Source of the DNA: Bin80 sp965208025
GTDB lineage: Bacteria > Bacteroidota > Rhodothermia > Rhodothermales > Bin80
Assembly (NCBI GenBank): GCA_965208025.1
Contig: OZ242302.1
Location: 1,860,001 to 1,924,000 of the forward strand
Direction of reading: 5' to 3'
Length of the DNA: 64,000 nucleotides
The translations under genes and the position numbers were made by a program. Position 1 is the stretch's first letter. Every line of letters starts with the position of its first letter. This document shows positions 49,630-59,329 of the stretch, in pieces. Below the pieces are notes generated by a model. It saw nothing but the letters and a program-made list of their open reading frames with translations, was not told the origin of the DNA and did not search any database.

Positions 49630-50744
49630 TGTTCAACGACAATACAAATTACGGTCGACGACAAAACTTTTTACGGTTCAAGAAATCCAAAGTTTAACCA
49701 TGGAGGAGCACATTTCATTGAGGCGGAGCAGCGAGCTGCGACGCCTCAATGAAGATGGTAATTTCCACGATTTGGTCCATGTCTGATCTCTCTGTTGGCC
49801 TGCTGGACACGGACAACAGCAGGCAGATTCACTTTTAATTGTGTTCCAAGGGTTCATGTGTTGATTGGTTAGGAAGTGGGAGATTCAGGTCCTTCGCTCG
49901 CGTTTTCTTGTCGCCGTTGGGCTACTTCTAACCGATAACTCGGCAGATGAAGCTCTAAGACCACACAATGATGCACCAATCGGTCCACGGCGGCGGTTGC
50001 GTTCATTGGATCATAAAAGATGCTCTCCCATTGCGAGAAGGGCAGGTGGCTGGTCAGGAGCACGCTCTTGCGCTCATAGCACGCAGCCAAAAACTGGAAC
50101 AGGGCTTCCATCTCTTCCCGACTATGCTTCACATAACCCAGTCCATCAATGAGAATCCCATCAAAGCGTAGCAACTGCTGAATGAAGGGTTGGAGTCCTT
50201 GCTCCTGTTTTGCACGAAGTAACGCGTCAACCAGCGCATCCGAGGGGTAAAAGATCAATCGCCGTCCCAGATAAATCAATTCTTGCCCCAGTGCGCACAT
50301 CAGATGCGTCTTTCCGCTCCCCGTAGGGCCCAGCACCAGCACATTCTCGTTCCGATCCAGAAAGCCACCTTCCAGTAGCCTGCGCAACTGATGATCCAGC
50401 TTCAACGGTAACCGCGTTCGCTCAAACGAAGCCAACGTTTTGGATAAGGGCAGCTGAGAAGCCCGTAGAGCGCGCTGAATACGGTTGTGAGTACGTGATT
50501 GCTGTTCCTGCTCAATCAACGTCAGCAAAAAGTGCTCAAAACTCATAGATTCACGACGGGCAAGGTCTGCCGCTTCATGGAGCGCCATGCGAATGCCCGG
50601 CATCCGTAACGACCGGAGTCCACGTTCAATCCCTCGCTCCAAGTCCTTTGAGGATTTGTTGTTCATCTCAAACCCTCCGTCAAAAGCCCATCGTAACAAC
50701 CCAGATCCACGGTCGCTTCCGCATCTGGCGCCTGGAGATATGCT
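49630..50744 (-). mobile_element. Truncated IS21 copy (left end plus istB)
   Basis: Identical, apart from rare changes, to 35948-37062 of the inner IS21, including the end TGTTCAACGAC and the hairpin (49714-49753). The match stops at TGCT, 50741-50744. istA is reduced to its last codons. No inverted-repeat partner or target duplication is found on the right because the right part has been lost at the join with the IS1634-like element. Confidence 0.95.
49869..50666 (-). CDS. istB: IS21 helper ATPase IstB (second copy)
   Basis: Same 265-residue IstB as at 36187-36984, with one substitution (Asn for His in DPMNAT). Walker A and B motifs intact. It has no istA beside it, so it could act only with the IstA encoded at 36981-38438. 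The start is ATG 50666, by analogy with the complete copy; the frame extends upstream to 50699. Confidence 0.92.
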   Translation of the reverse strand: MNNKSSKDLERGIERGLRSLRMPGIRMALHEAADLARRESMSFEHFLLTLIEQEQQSRTHNRIQRALRASQLPLSKTLASFERTRLPLKLDHQLRRLLEGGFLDRNENVLVLGPTGSGKTHLMCALGQELIYLGRRLIFYPSDALVDALLRAKQEQGLQPFIQQLLRFDGILIDGLGYVKHSREEMEALFQFLAACYERKSVLLTSHLPFSQWESIFYDPMNATAAVDRLVHHCVVLELHLPSYRLEVAQRRQENASEGPESPTS

Positions 50745-52465
50745 CCTGACTTCGACGGTTTACAATTTTCTAAAAACAAAGAAAGCTTTATTTTTCAGTG
50801 GATACAGGTTTTTTGAAAAGAGTGTTCAGACAACTTTGAACACTACAAACACCGTCGGTTTTGCCGCTTTTTGCGGTCTGAATCCCAGACGTTAAGCCAT
50901 CACTTGGGAGGCGGGTTACGGGTCTTTCTCCAAGGGTACGGTCTGGCGCTGAATCGTCAACCCCATCGCTTTGTAAAGCCGAACTTTTGTACTGTTCGCC
51001 GCCGACGGGATCGCAAAATGACGCTGGGTCGTCTTGTCTCGTACCACGGACACCTCTACTTCACGCAACTGAGCCAAAATCTGTCCCTCACTGATGGGCG
51101 CCTCCGCGCCATGTCGCGTGTTGTAGATTCGACGCAGAATGCGCAGCATCGCAAAGGCGGCAAAGCATATGGCAATGTGCGCGCGGACGCGGCGCTCCGT
51201 CCAGTGAAACACCGGACGAACCGCCATGGTATGCTTTAACACACGAAAGCCTTCCTCAATCTGCCATAACCCCCCGTACTGCGCATACACTTGTGCAGCG
51301 GAGGATGCCTTGAGACTCGTCCATACCGCGTGCAATCCCTCCAATTGACGATCCTTCTCAATGGCCGCTGCATTCAGCTTCACCGCATTCCGGTTCACGT
51401 TCAAGTAACGACCCTTCCGACCCGATCCCTTGACCCCAGATGCCAAACGCTTCTGGGCTTTCGTTACCGCCTTCTCTCGTTCGTGTGCGTCCTTGGCCGC
51501 ACGCTTTGGACAATATCGCACGATGAGCCGCCTCCCCCCAATCCGCACTTCGCTTACCTTGCGCCCATCCGCGGTGGACTGCCACTTGAGGGTGCCCGTA
51601 ACCTTACGCAATTCCTCCGCCTTCATTGAGCGCAAACGGGCCGCAACCACATAGTCATGCCCCATACTTTGCAGTAAGGCGACATGGTCCGCACTCAGCA
51701 TCCCAGAATCCGCCACAACCACCACACGGTCCAATGCAAAACGGGCCTTCAACGAGGTGATCGCTGGCTCCAGTGTCTTTACGTCCGCGGTGTTGCCTTC
51801 AAACAACTCATAGCCGACGGGCAGTCCGTCATGGGTCTGCATCAGGGCCAAGACCACCTGCACACGAGTATGCTTCCCATCTTTACTGTATCCCTTCTTG
51901 CGGAGTCCGTCGGGCTTGTCCGAAGCAAACGCCAGCGTGGTCACATCAAAAAACAGTACATCCAGCTTGCTTCCGAGTAAGTCGGTCACCTCCCGGGCCA
52001 CGATCGACTGCAACTGCGCAATGCGCCGATCATCTACCGCATCCATCATGCGGTAAAACTTGTGGACCGGGACTTCCACGCCATCTTCCTTGGACAGTTG
52101 CCGCGCATGCGCCAGTTTGCTGTCGCCAGGGGATCCTAGACGTAACAATACGGCTTGCCTGAATAGACGCGCAGCCATTGCATGCCGTTTGGAAAACAAC
52201 TGATCGAACCCCATCCGCATATACAAGGCCCCAAACACCTCATGAAAGCCCACACAGATCCGCTTGACCTCCTCCAGCTTGCGGATATCTTCCAGCGGGA
52301 TGGGCTGGTCGGACGGTTTCCTACGTCGGGCCTCCAATGCGGCATGCGCACTATGCTCCGACGGAAACAAGGACGGCTTGCTCTCTTCTTCAATCCGCAA
52401 TCGTTCCTGTTCCGCGATGTGCAGGAGGGCCTCCAATGCCGGGCCTTCGGGGGCCGTGATGAAGG
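50745..52465 (-). mobile_element. IS1634-like element, truncated at its transposase 5' end
   Basis: Spans from the IS21 join at 50745 (CCTGACTTCGACGG, a possible end) to the helicase text near 52465. No copy of the left-end sequence in inverted orientation is seen at the right, so that end and the transposase start are gone. It holds one transposase gene. Confidence 0.75.
50916..52436 (-). pseudogene. IS1634-family (IS4-group) DDE transposase, N-terminally truncated
   Basis: 506 residues visible from TTG 52436, but the frame runs on upstream (ITAPEGPALEALLHIAE) into the helicase join, and the usual opening domain of 35-60 residues is missing. Catalytic text: DVLFFDVTTLAF (first Asp), VVVADSGMLSADHVALL (second Asp), and GLWQIEEGFRVLKHTM with the YREN-like Glu region of the IS4 group. 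The end is intact (stop at 50916). Probably inactive without its start. Confidence 0.82.
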
Positions 52466-54282
52466 AGGACGGGGAGATTGGGTGTAAAATGTGCGGCTTC
52501 CTTTTGCCAGTTTCCCATCACAGAGGTTGGACAGACTACGAGTACAGGACGTTTTCCGTTTTCTTCCCAGTAGCGCTGAATGAATGCAAGGGTTTGCGGC
52601 GTCTTCCCCAGTCCCATGTCATCGGCGAGGCATGCTCCAAATCCCCACTGCCGCAGAAACGAGAGCCATGCTAATCCGCGAGATTGATACGGACGTAACG
52701 TTCCATCAAATTCCTTTGAAGCAGGAAGTTCTTCTATATCGGCACCGTGTTCCAAGGTATGTAGTAGATCTCCAACCCACCCCGTAGCCTGAACTCCCTC
52801 AAAAAATAGTTCACTCGGCGTTTGAGCAGTGCCATGTGCACAACATCTCGAGCAGTAATTTTACCAGTTCCTTTCTCCTTCCAAAAGTCAATCGCCTGCT
52901 GAATTGCTTCGGCATCAAACTGCACCCATTGCCCTCGAATTTTTACAAGTGGTATCTTCATATGAGTCAACGTCTCTATCTCTTGAAGCGAGAGTTTTTC
53001 GTCGCCGATTGCCAATTGCCAGTCAAACTCTACCAGATCTTCAAGTGAAAGAACTCCAGAACCTTGCATTTTAGGAGAGGAAACCTTCGCTCGAACGGAT
53101 AATCGCCGCTTGGGTCCAGAAGTGCTCCACCACGCTGGGAGTTCCACGCTGTACCCTGCCTGTTGCAGTAGCCAGGATGTCTCGGTTAGAAATAAATGAG
53201 CACCAGAATGATCAAGTCTGGCACCTCCCGGACGAGGTTGCTTCAAACTACTTTCAAGGACAGGATCAAGGCTTGACACATGCCCCAGTGAGGTCAGCAG
53301 GTATTCCTGCATGTTTGCCCCATACTTGGAGAAGATTGACTTTGTCTCTTTGTCTGGAACCCATGCGTCAGCCACCTCAATATAGAGACTGGGATCGTCC
53401 ACGGCGTTCAATAAGTAACGCACATACCACTGTTCTGAATCGTCCTCAGGTTCTTCAAGACGAAGAATCTGCCTATCCAGAAATTCCAGATCTTGCTCAT
53501 CCCCCGACATGTCAGCATTCCAAGAACGTAAAGCATGAATCCATTGGTCATGCACGCTGGCATATGGCTTTTTCTTGGCGCTACTTGACCGGGATCCTGG
53601 AGGTGATTTCTCAATCCAGGATAACCTGATCAGATAGTCCAAAATGGTGTTGATCATCCCTGAAATGATCGCCATTGGCGCATCCTCGGGCTCTGTCTCC
53701 GCATTTAGGGTCAAAGTACGGCATGCATGGGGCATCGCTCGGGCCAGTAGAGTAGCTTTTTCCTCACCTCTTCCAGTCAAGACGGGCTGCCACCTCGCCT
53801 GATAGTCGCTCTCCTGATTATGAAGCCCAGGAAGAAATTGCTCATGTGCGGTCAACGAAGCGGTGAACCGCAATACCTTAACAAAAAACTGTACATCCGA
53901 ACCAAGAAGGATTTCTGGCGCAAGCATTTTCTTACCACCACAGGCACCAAGAAAATTTACAGCTTCCTCAACTGGAAGTTGAATCGCTGTGATCTGCCAT
54001 GCTGTCAGAGATAATTCACCATCTTCATGGGGGAGATCTGAGATGAGGGGGCCGGAAGGGAGTGGAATGCCATTACGTGTAGGAAGCCATGCCCAGAGAG
54101 AAACCGCCTGCTTCGCCTGCAAACGAACTCCCGTTTCACTGGCGGCATTCACCAGATTTTTTGCTGCCGTAGCATAGAGGAGACCTAAACTTGAAATACT
54201 TTGTTCTTGATTCTCGGGAGGGACCTCCCCCCAAAGATATAACTGCCCCCCCCCCACAGATACCGGCATGAAGAAGAATCAT
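52465..54282 (-). pseudogene. SNF2 helicase, N-terminal part (two frameshifts)
   Basis: True start ATG 54282, reading MILLHAGICGGG and then, after ten Gs (54246-54255) where nine are needed, QLYLWGEVPPENQ. The long N-terminal accessory domain of bacterial SNF2 enzymes follows (to about 52790). Another one-base shift near 52790 leads to GWVGDLLHTLEHGADIEELP, then TLRPYQSRGLAWLSFLRQWGFGACLADDMGLGKT (Walker A) and VVCPTSVMGNWQKEAAHF. The gene then meets IS DNA after VLLHHG. The stretch of about 55-65 codons between VLLHHG and NIKNP, with the DEAQ box, is missing from the window, so the enzyme cannot be restored by simple excision. Confidence 0.88.
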
Positions 54283-54507
54283 GAATCAATGAAAACATCA
54301 TTTACGAAAATGGTGCACCCAATTTACGGCTTTCCGAATTACCTTCGAAGCGGCCTGTGAAATAATTTGACCTGAGCCTATGAGATTCTGCTGTCGGACC
54401 TCGGTTTGGAGATGTTCACGACTCAGCGTGCGCGCTTCAATAGAGTTCTTGAATTCTCTGATTTTGATCACGAATAAAGAGCAGAGTATCACAGCTTTCT
54501 TTCATGT

Positions 54508-55272
54508 TCATTGTGCTCCTTCGCTGTTGGTGGTATTTCGGAGATCACGCGAACCATCCGTCTGCAAGATGAACTCAAACGTATAATAGCGCGATGGAGC
54601 ACTCGGATCAGGTGGATTCGGATTTCCCTGATAATAGCTAAGAAAGCGAAGAGAAGCATAGTTGCCTGTTGCCGTTTTCATGACGACAGTACGGCCAGGG
54701 ATTGGGCTGATGAGGCCCGATTCAGAATCATAATTATACCATCCATTGTCAGAACCTGTGCAAATTGCTAGTGGGCTGCCGGGGGCCGGACCAAATGGTG
54801 TTTGAACTGATGGACATGTAGTATTTTCACCATCTGCGACATATCCATCGGACGGTGCTTCCATAACCTCATCAAAAGGTAGAGAAAGAAGTTGTGCGCC
54901 CGCCTGACCTGGACCGCTTTCGCCACCATTGAAAATGATTGTAGTCCCCCTGAAGCCAATATCCCATACCGTCCCGGTGGAATCCTGCTCTCGTTGTGCA
55001 GTATCCGTATCTGATGAGGACAGTACGATCTGATTCTCATCAAGGTCATACAAAGTATATAGATTGTTTGAAATCGCTCGCCCGGTTGTCGGGTCTCTGC
55101 CTGAGGCAGGATCCGCTGGTACATCCTCGGCCATTAATGCATCAAGTGGCACAGGCTCCGGTTCCATATCAGCACTATCGCAGGCACCCAAGAATAGCAT
55201 CAATGCCGCAATAAATAACCCGGCATTTCGTAAAGAGAATGATTTCTTTTTGATCAGTAAAGTTTGGCTCAT
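54508..55272 (-). CDS. hmuY: HmuY-family heme-binding lipoprotein
   Basis: 254 residues with a lipoprotein signal, AGLFIAALMLFLGAC, Cys31 being the lipidated residue. The body shows HmuY features: TVWDIGFRGTTIIFNGG, NGWYNYDSESGLISPIPGRTVVMKTATGNYASLRFLSYYQG and RYYTFEFILQTDGS. HmuY-type proteins capture heme and pass it to a TonB-dependent receptor; the receptor gene ends 4 bases upstream in the same operon. Intact, with ATG 55272. Confidence 0.9.
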   Translation of the reverse strand: MSQTLLIKKKSFSLRNAGLFIAALMLFLGACDSADMEPEPVPLDALMAEDVPADPASGRDPTTGRAISNNLYTLYDLDENQIVLSSSDTDTAQREQDSTGTVWDIGFRGTTIIFNGGESGPGQAGAQLLSLPFDEVMEAPSDGYVADGENTTCPSVQTPFGPAPGSPLAICTGSDNGWYNYDSESGLISPIPGRTVVMKTATGNYASLRFLSYYQGNPNPPDPSAPSRYYTFEFILQTDGSRDLRNTTNSEGAQ

Positions 55273-55276
55273 TAAA

Positions 55277-57442
55277 TTAGAAATTAAATTGAAATGATAC
55301 GTAACCCCGGCGCCCCGGAAGTGAGGGCACCAATGAAGGATAGATTTGATTCAAAGCATTTTCGAGACCTAGCTGTACAACCGTTTCAACCTCTGGTACA
55401 ACTGAAACCTTTTGGGTCAGAGTTGCGCCAAGTACGGTATATTGAGGTACAAATTCATCCGACCGATTGGCTAGGTTATTTCCATCAAGATCCCGGTAGC
55501 CATAACGACTGCGCCACCGTGCCTGAATACTTGCGGTTAGGCCGATCGCAGAGTTCATATAGGCGGCACGGACAGAAGCCGAATGAGGAGAGCGGCCGAA
55601 CATACCCGTATAGTCACTAATCCCAAGCCGATAATCGCGTCCATTAGGGAGGCGTCCGAATACCGTACCCTCTTTAAGTGCAGAAATGACCTCACGGTCA
55701 TGTGCTTGAAGAAATTGGTACCCCAATGTGAGATCAATCAGACTACGCTCTCCTAGTTGAGGAGTCATCGTTGCCTCAAGTTCAACTCCACGCGTATAGA
55801 TTTGGGCTAGATTGAAGTAACCGTATACGAATGATCCATTGGTTTTCTGGGCCACGGGCTGCGTCTCAATAAGGTCTTGCACATTGTTATGGAATACGTT
55901 AGCATGAACTGTAAGCCATGGCAACAGATCTACGGACCCTCCTACATTGAACGCAACCGAGCTTTCTGCCCGTAAGGGATCTAGCTGAGAAAGATCAAGG
56001 AATATCTGTTCAATTTGCCCTTCGGCTTCTAATCGGGCGATTCCCTCGTTCATAGGAACCGATCCAAAGACAGAGTACCCTCCTGCAGGGTTGGTAAAGG
56101 CTAAGTAGAGTTGACGGAAGGCAGGTGCTTTGAAGCCACTGCCGACACTCGCCCGTAAACGCAGATTCGTCGTCGGACGAAATAGCACTGCAAATTTGGG
56201 TGTAACCCGGGCAGCATAGTCTGAATGGTTATCAAAACGGAGACTTGTGTTGAAATGTACTTTACTGGAAGCTAGCCATTCATGCTGGGTGAAAAAATAG
56301 GCTTGGGTTGATTCCGGGTTTGGATTACTTCCAGTTGACCCATATCTGGTTCCACCAATCCGCTCACGAATGATTCCACCTCCAAGATTCGTAATATTCT
56401 GAGCATCCCAGAGCATATCCAACTGCAATTCTGCCTTGGCATAGGTCTGATCGAATTCGTCTTTATAGTTCACAAACCCATCGCTTTGGCGTTGATGATG
56501 CGTCTCGGTCTGGTAATTGGTACCGTAGAGTGTCGTGTTGAGTCGGAATTTGTCACTAAGCTGAATTTCAACTTCTGGATGAAGACTCCACTCCCATCTC
56601 CTACCCTCATCGTTGTAGCGATTCTCAATCAACCCGCTACTTTGCGAGGCAAATACACTCTCCTGATTTTCAATAGTCCCTCGAGCACCCAGTCTGATCA
56701 AGACACGGTCAGATACAACTAAGCGACTTCTTAAATCCCCGGTCCAATCGGCAAAGGAGGGTGTGGTCGGTCCGTAGGTGTCTGGGGTTAAATCGTAGCC
56801 ACTTGAGGCGTACCGATTGATTACAACTCTTGCTCCTATGCGCTCATATCCTCCTTCCATTTGAAGTGTCATGTCCGAAGTGGCAAAAGAGCCAATACGG
56901 AAGCTCGCAGACCCTGCCATACCTTCAGTCGGTGGTGCGGTGATCAAATTGACAACCCCTGCCAGAGCTTCGCTACCATAGAGGGATGAGGATGGGCCGC
57001 GCACGATTTCCATACGACTCAGCCCCCTCACAGTGATCCGATCAACATCAAGCGTCCCAGCAGTACGACCAATCACCGGCTCTCCGTCAAGTAAAATGAG
57101 TGTGTAATCGGATGCAAAGCCCTGGACTTGAAGCCCAGTACCGTGATCATCAAATAAGGCAATCCCCATTTGATAGGCGAGTACATCACCTATACGTAAC
57201 GCACCTTCACGTTCAATCACATTCGCCGTGATGATGCTCGTGGGTACAGCTACATCTTCAAGAATTTTCTCAGATCGCGTAGCGGTAATAACCAGGGGGG
57301 GCATCCGAACGGAGCGAATTGAATCTACACGGCTGGAGTCAGAAGGCGCATGTTGACCATTCGCAGTCATTGCGAAACAGAACAACACCACACAAACCCA
57401 AAAGACCTGTGTTATCCAAGACCAACTTTGTTGAGACTGCAT
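55277..57442 (-). CDS. TonB-dependent outer-membrane receptor (heme type)
   Basis: 721 residues. Signal peptide to about residue 29, TonB box PPLVITATR (about 48-56), plug domain with GFASDYTLILLDGEPVIGR and MEIVRGPSSSLYGSEALAGVVNLIT, and a beta-barrel ending GRRGYVSFQFNF, the final Phe being the usual barrel-insertion signal. HmuY follows 4 bases downstream, so heme is the likely ligand (context, not motif). The TonB box codons lie on a C7 tract (G7 at 57295-57301 on the plus strand). A palindrome just upstream suggests metal control. Confidence 0.93.
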   Translation of the reverse strand: MQSQQSWSWITQVFWVCVVLFCFAMTANGQHAPSDSSRVDSIRSVRMPPLVITATRSEKILEDVAVPTSIITANVIEREGALRIGDVLAYQMGIALFDDHGTGLQVQGFASDYTLILLDGEPVIGRTAGTLDVDRITVRGLSRMEIVRGPSSSLYGSEALAGVVNLITAPPTEGMAGSASFRIGSFATSDMTLQMEGGYERIGARVVINRYASSGYDLTPDTYGPTTPSFADWTGDLRSRLVVSDRVLIRLGARGTIENQESVFASQSSGLIENRYNDEGRRWEWSLHPEVEIQLSDKFRLNTTLYGTNYQTETHHQRQSDGFVNYKDEFDQTYAKAELQLDMLWDAQNITNLGGGIIRERIGGTRYGSTGSNPNPESTQAYFFTQHEWLASSKVHFNTSLRFDNHSDYAARVTPKFAVLFRPTTNLRLRASVGSGFKAPAFRQLYLAFTNPAGGYSVFGSVPMNEGIARLEAEGQIEQIFLDLSQLDPLRAESSVAFNVGGSVDLLPWLTVHANVFHNNVQDLIETQPVAQKTNGSFVYGYFNLAQIYTRGVELEATMTPQLGERSLIDLTLGYQFLQAHDREVISALKEGTVFGRLPNGRDYRLGISDYTGMFGRSPHSASVRAAYMNSAIGLTASIQARWRSRYGYRDLDGNNLANRSDEFVPQYTVLGATLTQKVSVVPEVETVVQLGLENALNQIYPSLVPSLPGRRGYVSFQFNF

Positions 57443-57447
57443 TCTTA

Positions 57448-57464
57448 TTTAGATTTAGTCTAAA
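57448..57464. promoter_or_regulatory. Palindromic operator of the heme-uptake operon
   Basis: TTTAGATTTAGTCTAAA, a perfect 6-bp inverted repeat (TTTAGA/TCTAAA) with a 5-base spacer, 6 to 22 bases upstream of the receptor ATG. The shape recalls DtxR/MntR-type boxes more than the classical Fur box, but the binding protein is not known. Its position would block ribosome or polymerase entry. Confidence 0.6.
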
Positions 57465-57695
57465 AAAACGAATATTCTTTGTGATTAGATCCCATTTCTT
57501 CTTTCCGCCAAAGTGAATTTTTCGTGAAGACGTGTGTTGCCATTCTATCGGAAAGGATACACTTCCAGCCGTTTCGCCTAGTGGGCTGGCATCCTCTCAA
57601 GCATGAGGTGCTCACGGAATAAAGTTCAACCGAAAGAAACACTCCTAATCAATTTTTGAATTCGGTCTGACATGTTGCACTACGTTTATTTTGAA

Positions 57696-59171
57696 TCACA
57701 AGTTCTGCGCCAACTCCATAAGGAAGACGCTCAGAACCTCCTCGCACCATTCCCCGAAACGAGCGTTCAGCTTTTCTTGTTTTTCGCTCTTAAAGAAGAC
57801 AAATCCGTCATCGGCAATGGGGATCAACGAGGATGAAGTTTGATTTTCCTCCCCATAATCTATGATGTCATGAAACGGTGAACAGATCAGAGCCTCATGG
57901 CTCGGACGTTTCCCGATTCCATGGATGCTAAAAACGAGTCGCGCCCTATGTGACCAGTACATCTGCAAGGAGATCCAGGATTGGTAGGTAGCCCGGTTCG
58001 CATAATAATCTAATCGATTCGCAGTGCTTACTATCTGAGAACTAAAGAAATGCTCCGTTCCCTTTTTTGATTCTTCAATACTCACGCTGGATTGATAAAC
58101 CTTGCCAAGAGCGTTCTCTATGTCTGGACATAGTTGATCAAATCTGGATTTTATGTCTTCTTGAATTGCCTTGGCATGCTGCAAGATCTTTCTACGCACT
58201 CTGGATTGATAAATCTCCGCCGCCTGTTGGAGAATTTTCAGCGCAGACTCTGTGCTGCGCGTCTCGGAGTAAGTATCCTCAACAACTTCTGATGCCTTCT
58301 TAAACTGACTTGATTGGGACCTGACAAATATCTTCACCAATGGAGAAAGGTCTCCCCGATCAGCAGCTTCCAGTGCTTCAATATATCTTTTCCTGTCGTC
58401 TCTAGTTATGACTAGGGGAAAAAGTCCGTCTTTGATTAAAACCAGTGAGGCAATCGCTCGCGCGACCCGCCCATTGCCATCCTGAAATGGATGGATTTGA
58501 GTGAAACGATGGTGTAACCACGCCGCCTGCACTTCACCTGAAATGCCCTCCTCTATGTGGCGAGAATGGAGTTCAATCAGACGATCCATTTCGGATCCGA
58601 CATGTTCGGGTGGACAATAGGTGTATTTGATGCCATCTCGAATCGGATCATTCTCTTGTTCCTTCCAGACACCTTTGAGAATTGGAATGTCAACATGTTG
58701 ACCAATGGTGTCAATCCCCTCGGTTGTCTTCTGATTTCTCAGTAAGGCCGCATGAAGTTCTTTGATATAGGAGGTCGTAAGTTCTCTATCACTCTTTACA
58801 AAATCAAATACGCCATCAAGTACCTCTTTCTGATCTCCGAGAAGCTGAAGCACATACCCTCGGGGTTTATTTGTTGATCCATGTTGAAGTAGTTCAGCCT
58901 GAAATCCATGCTCAATCAGGGTTTGGGTTACTCCATGGTCAATCTCATAAAGGTTCTCAATGACTCCAGTTTCAATTGCCCATTCTCGGCCCAGTCTTTC
59001 AATGAATTCAGGCAACTGCTGCGTACCCTTCAGTTGATCCCGTTGTTCTCGCCAACTCTCCCTGATTCCTGGAATCTCGGAGACAGCCAACTCGCATGGA
59101 TCAAGTTCAAAATCCTTGATTCCCCCATCCATATCCCAGATGGGTTGGACTTTCTCATCAGTACTCATCAT
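57696..59171 (-). CDS. Fic family protein with N-terminal self-inhibition motif
   Basis: 491 residues, intact. Fic motif HPFQDGNGRVAR (227-238), the active site for AMP transfer. A class II inhibitory helix is present at T68-G-V-I-E72-N73 ([S/T]-x-x-x-E-[G/N]), so no separate antitoxin is needed. A long C-terminal part (about 290-491) is helical and unlike the winged helix of the broken Fic at 33399-34498; it may choose the target. Start ATG 59171 or the next codon. It stands alone, away from the dead Fic gene. Confidence 0.9.
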   Translation of the reverse strand: MMSTDEKVQPIWDMDGGIKDFELDPCELAVSEIPGIRESWREQRDQLKGTQQLPEFIERLGREWAIETGVIENLYEIDHGVTQTLIEHGFQAELLQHGSTNKPRGYVLQLLGDQKEVLDGVFDFVKSDRELTTSYIKELHAALLRNQKTTEGIDTIGQHVDIPILKGVWKEQENDPIRDGIKYTYCPPEHVGSEMDRLIELHSRHIEEGISGEVQAAWLHHRFTQIHPFQDGNGRVARAIASLVLIKDGLFPLVITRDDRKRYIEALEAADRGDLSPLVKIFVRSQSSQFKKASEVVEDTYSETRSTESALKILQQAAEIYQSRVRRKILQHAKAIQEDIKSRFDQLCPDIENALGKVYQSSVSIEESKKGTEHFFSSQIVSTANRLDYYANRATYQSWISLQMYWSHRARLVFSIHGIGKRPSHEALICSPFHDIIDYGEENQTSSSLIPIADDGFVFFKSEKQEKLNARFGEWCEEVLSVFLMELAQNL

Positions 59172-59329
59172 TCAAAAATATTCATAGATCCAGGAATTTT
59201 TTCAAGCCATAGTCAGCCAAGAGCAGATATCCTTTTGATCTTGTATAGTGATATCCAATGACTCATAGCAAAAAATCTGGTTCTGTAAATCAGTCTACCG
59301 GTCAACCTATCCATGACGATTATTTCGGG

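Noticed and set aside
50745..50915. Part of the IS21 copy
   Set aside because: Identity to the complete IS21 ends at 50744; this stretch belongs to the IS1634-like element.
54298..54492. 64-codon minus-strand frame between hmuY and the helicase
   Set aside because: No recognisable feature and no good start; could be a real small gene but nothing supports it.
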